Shown here: one piece after another, positions 14,133 through 15,861 of the stretch
Layout: every line of letters starts with the position of its first letter
How positions within the stretch are numbered: position 1 is the first letter of the stretch
Made by a program: the position numbers and the translations under genes
Origin: Nitrospinota bacterium
GTDB taxonomy: Bacteria; UBA8248
Assembly: GCA_011523725.1 (NCBI GenBank)
Contig: WTGD01000151.1
Location: 1 to 15,861, forward strand
Reading direction: 5' to 3'
Length of the DNA: 15,861 nucleotides
The notes under the pieces: model-generated
The model's database searches: none
The model's input: only the letters and a program-made list of their open reading frames with translations
Told to the model about the DNA's origin: nothing

Positions 14133-14474
14133 TTACTCCAGCAACGAAATGGGACGGCGGCCGGCGAATCCCCCTTCATAGCTGTGGAAATGTTCGATGT
14201 CGTCCTCGCCGAGCTTCCAGCAGTAGTAATAGCCGTCTCCCGAATCGAAATCCGCCAGCCACAAGCCCTTGACTTCCACGCCTAAATCTCTGACAGCCTT
14301 CACCCACTCGCCGACCGCGTCGTTCATGAGTCCCTCGATGCGCTTGATATCATCCGACCCTTCAGGGCTTTCCAACTCCTCGCGCAACTCCTCGACGACG
14401 TCGTGGTAGTGCTGCGTCACTTCCCTGACTTGCGGTAGCAAATCGCGGGCTTCCTGCAGCGTAAAGATAGGCAT
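14133..14474 (-). CDS. DUF2203 family protein
   Basis: A small soluble, acidic protein of 113 residues and unknown function. It starts MPIFTLQEARDLLPQVREV, the usual FTxxEAxxLLP opening of DUF2203. A long, probably coiled-coil, helix follows (about 10-65). The characteristic C-terminal half has GVEVKGLWLADFDS, GYYYCWKLGEDDIEHFHSYEGGFAGRRPI. The string CWKLGE...FH...GFAGR is what identifies the family. An in-frame GTG sits immediately before the ATG; I prefer the ATG at 14474 because AAGGA lies 6 nt upstream of it and only 3 nt from the GTG. It lies 120 nt downstream of an acyl-CoA dehydrogenase on the same strand, and may be co-transcribed with it. Confidence 0.85.
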   Translation of the reverse strand: MPIFTLQEARDLLPQVREVTQHYHDVVEELREELESPEGSDDIKRIEGLMNDAVGEWVKAVRDLGVEVKGLWLADFDSGDGYYYCWKLGEDDIEHFHSYEGGFAGRRPISLLE

Positions 14475-14594
14475 CACGGTTCCTTTGCAATACGGCCAAG
14501 ATTTATCTATTTCCTCCGGGAAGATTTTAATCCCGAAGAGCCAAGCGGGCTCGCGCCGCTTTGATGATACGCCCGTCCTTTGAACGGGGTCTTC

Positions 14595-15755
14595 TCACTC
14601 CCCACGCCGCTGCGAGAATTTTCTCCCGAAAATACCCGAGGCGATGACGTTTCGCTGCGCCTGAGTGGTGCCGCCGCCGATGGTGAACATCCGCACGTCG
14701 CGCGCCATGCGTTCGATCGGCAGATCGCGCGAATAGCCTGCCGCTCCAAAAATCTGGAGCGCATCGTTCGCCACCTTGATCGAGGCTTCCGCCGAAAACG
14801 TCTTGGCGATGGCGGCGAGGTGCATGTCGGGAAAGCCAGTCTTCGGGTCTTCCTGCACCGCCGCCCGGTGGAGCAGCAGCCGGGCGGCGTCGAGTTGTAT
14901 GCGTCCGTCCGCCAGAATCCACTGAAGCCCCTGGAACTCCGATATCGGGCGGCCGAACTGGTGGCGTTTTTTCGCGTATTCCACCGCCTGGGCGAAGGCG
15001 CCCTCGGCGAGGCCCAGGGCCACCGTGCCGGCACCCACGCGCTGCGCGTTGTAGGCGGCCATCAGGCGGCCGAAACCCACCGTCACCAGGTTTTCCCGGG
15101 GCACACGGCAGTTCTCGAAAATCTCCTCACTCTCGGGGATTCCCCGCAAGCCCATCATGAAGGCGCGCTCCCCGATGCGGAAGCCCTCCGCCCCCAGCTC
15201 CACGATCAGGGCGCCGATTCCCTGCTCGTCTCCACCATGCACCACGCGGGCGAATACGAGGTTGATGTGGGAGACCCCTGCGCCGGTGATCCATTTCTTC
15301 TTGCCGTTCAGGATATATTCATCGCCGTCGAGCACGGCCCGCGTCGTCATGTCAGTGGCGGCGCTCCCCGCCTCGGGTTCGGTGATGACGATGGCGGGTT
15401 TATCGCCGCTCAACACCATGGGCAGATACTTTCTCTTCTGCTCCTCGGTGCCGTATTTGATGATCGCACCCACCACGCCCATGTTGGAGTCCACCACGAT
15501 GCGTCCCGTGATGCCGCAGACCTTGGCCATCTCCTCGACCACCAAAACGGCCTCGATGAGCGGGCGCTCGGGGCCCCCGTATTCCTCGGGGATGTTCATG
15601 CCCATAAAGCCGGCCTCGGCCAGAATCTGCGCGTTCTCCCAAGGATATTCCTCGGTCTCGTCCCAATGCGCCGCCTTGGGCGCTATCTTGCTCTCCGCGA
15701 TCTCGCGGGCTTTTTGCCGGATTTCCCGTTGAGCGTCGGTGAGGTCGAAGTCCAC
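14595..15755 (-). CDS. Acyl-CoA dehydrogenase lacking the canonical catalytic glutamate
   Basis: A 386-residue FAD enzyme of the acyl-CoA dehydrogenase family, normal in length. The N-terminal helical domain includes FMGMNIPEEYGGP (50-62). The flavin and substrate loop is VITEPEAGSAATDM (123-136), and GKKKWITGAG is at 151-160. The C-terminal domain has KRHQFGRPISEFQGLQW (263-279) and IFGAAGYSRDLPIERMARDVR (335-355). Where medium-chain enzymes have IYEGT with the base glutamate, this protein has FTIGGGTTQAQR (357-368). D89 in IVVDSNMGVVG lines the part of the fold where cyclohexenecarboxyl-CoA dehydrogenase uses an aspartate base. The substrate is unknown. The start is GTG at 15755 with an excellent AAAGGAGG 5 nt upstream. 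A second, unrelated acyl-CoA dehydrogenase homologue lies nearby on the other strand. Confidence 0.92.
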   Translation of the reverse strand: MDFDLTDAQREIRQKAREIAESKIAPKAAHWDETEEYPWENAQILAEAGFMGMNIPEEYGGPERPLIEAVLVVEEMAKVCGITGRIVVDSNMGVVGAIIKYGTEEQKRKYLPMVLSGDKPAIVITEPEAGSAATDMTTRAVLDGDEYILNGKKKWITGAGVSHINLVFARVVHGGDEQGIGALIVELGAEGFRIGERAFMMGLRGIPESEEIFENCRVPRENLVTVGFGRLMAAYNAQRVGAGTVALGLAEGAFAQAVEYAKKRHQFGRPISEFQGLQWILADGRIQLDAARLLLHRAAVQEDPKTGFPDMHLAAIAKTFSAEASIKVANDALQIFGAAGYSRDLPIERMARDVRMFTIGGGTTQAQRNVIASGIFGRKFSQRRGE

Positions 15756-15790
15756 CTCGGCCTCCTTTCAGGTGATAGTGGAGGAAGGCT

Positions 15791-15819
15791 TGCGAGAATC
15801 CGTTATGCAACGACTCGCA
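15791..15819. promoter_or_regulatory. Interrupted inverted repeat upstream of the GTG-started acyl-CoA dehydrogenase
   Basis: Outer arms TGCGAG (15791-15796) and CTCGCA (15814-15819) enclose an inner stem CGTT-ATGC-AACG (15801-15812), with small internal loops. It lies 36 nt or more before the GTG start. It could be a repressor operator or a leader hairpin; the sequence does not decide. Confidence 0.4.
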
Positions 15820-15861
15820 CGGGCGCGCAAGGGGGGGGATAGCCAACACTATATGATACGG

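Noticed and set aside
14543..14561. AAGCGG/CCGCTT stem after the second acyl-CoA dehydrogenase as a terminator
   Set aside because: Six base pairs with no T-run on the minus strand; too weak to annotate as a terminator.

Overview
The window is GC-rich, densely packed bacterial chromosome. It holds fourteen intact protein genes, one broken gene and a short window-edge tail. I see no tRNA, rRNA, CRISPR array, prophage or transposase. The arabinose-5-phosphate isomerase gene (Kdo branch of lipopolysaccharide synthesis) points to a Gram-negative envelope. The RuvA has an enlarged loop that I remember from planctomycete-like lineages. Two acyl-CoA dehydrogenase homologues, an ACMSD-type amidohydrolase and paired NAD-dependent dehydrogenases suggest a metabolically versatile, probably uncultured environmental bacterium. 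I cannot place it at phylum level from the sequence alone.

Layout. (1) 1-411: the 3' tail of an unknown gene, then the first third of cbiB (cobalamin synthesis), which stops where polA's 3' end begins. (2) 412-3141, minus: full-length DNA polymerase I with all exonuclease and polymerase motifs. (3) 3325-4101, plus: an ArsM-type arsenite methyltransferase, divergent from polA. (4) 4234-5979, plus: a two-gene unit of a metal-dependent amidohydrolase and a TauE/SafE-type membrane protein, behind a sigma70-like promoter. (5) 5980-6213: a non-coding patch with three inverted repeats, including a perfect 28-bp palindrome. (6) 6214-7176, minus: kdsD. (7) 7417-10677, plus: yebC, ruvC, ruvA, ruvB and a DUF2905 membrane protein, a widely conserved translation/recombination cluster. 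A terminator-like hairpin lies between yebC and ruvC, and ruvC starts with TTG. (8) 10688-12492, minus: a short-chain dehydrogenase downstream of a D-2-hydroxyacid dehydrogenase. (9) 12493-12861: a 369-base intergenic region with back-to-back promoter candidates and a strong hairpin beside a ribosome-binding site. (10) 12862-14085, plus: an atypical acyl-CoA dehydrogenase-family flavoprotein. (11) 14133-15755, minus: a DUF2203 protein downstream of a second acyl-CoA dehydrogenase whose usual catalytic glutamate is glycine.

How the genes work together. RuvA, RuvB and RuvC form the Holliday-junction branch-migration and resolution machine, and PolA is the repair and Okazaki-processing polymerase. 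The rest is housekeeping (YebC, KdsD) and small catabolic or detoxification units. I did not find a clearly new multi-gene system. The points most worth a second look are the cbiB/polA junction, the palindrome cluster, the catalytic-residue changes in both acyl-CoA dehydrogenase homologues, the variant RuvA, and the yebC-ruvC attenuator-like hairpin.
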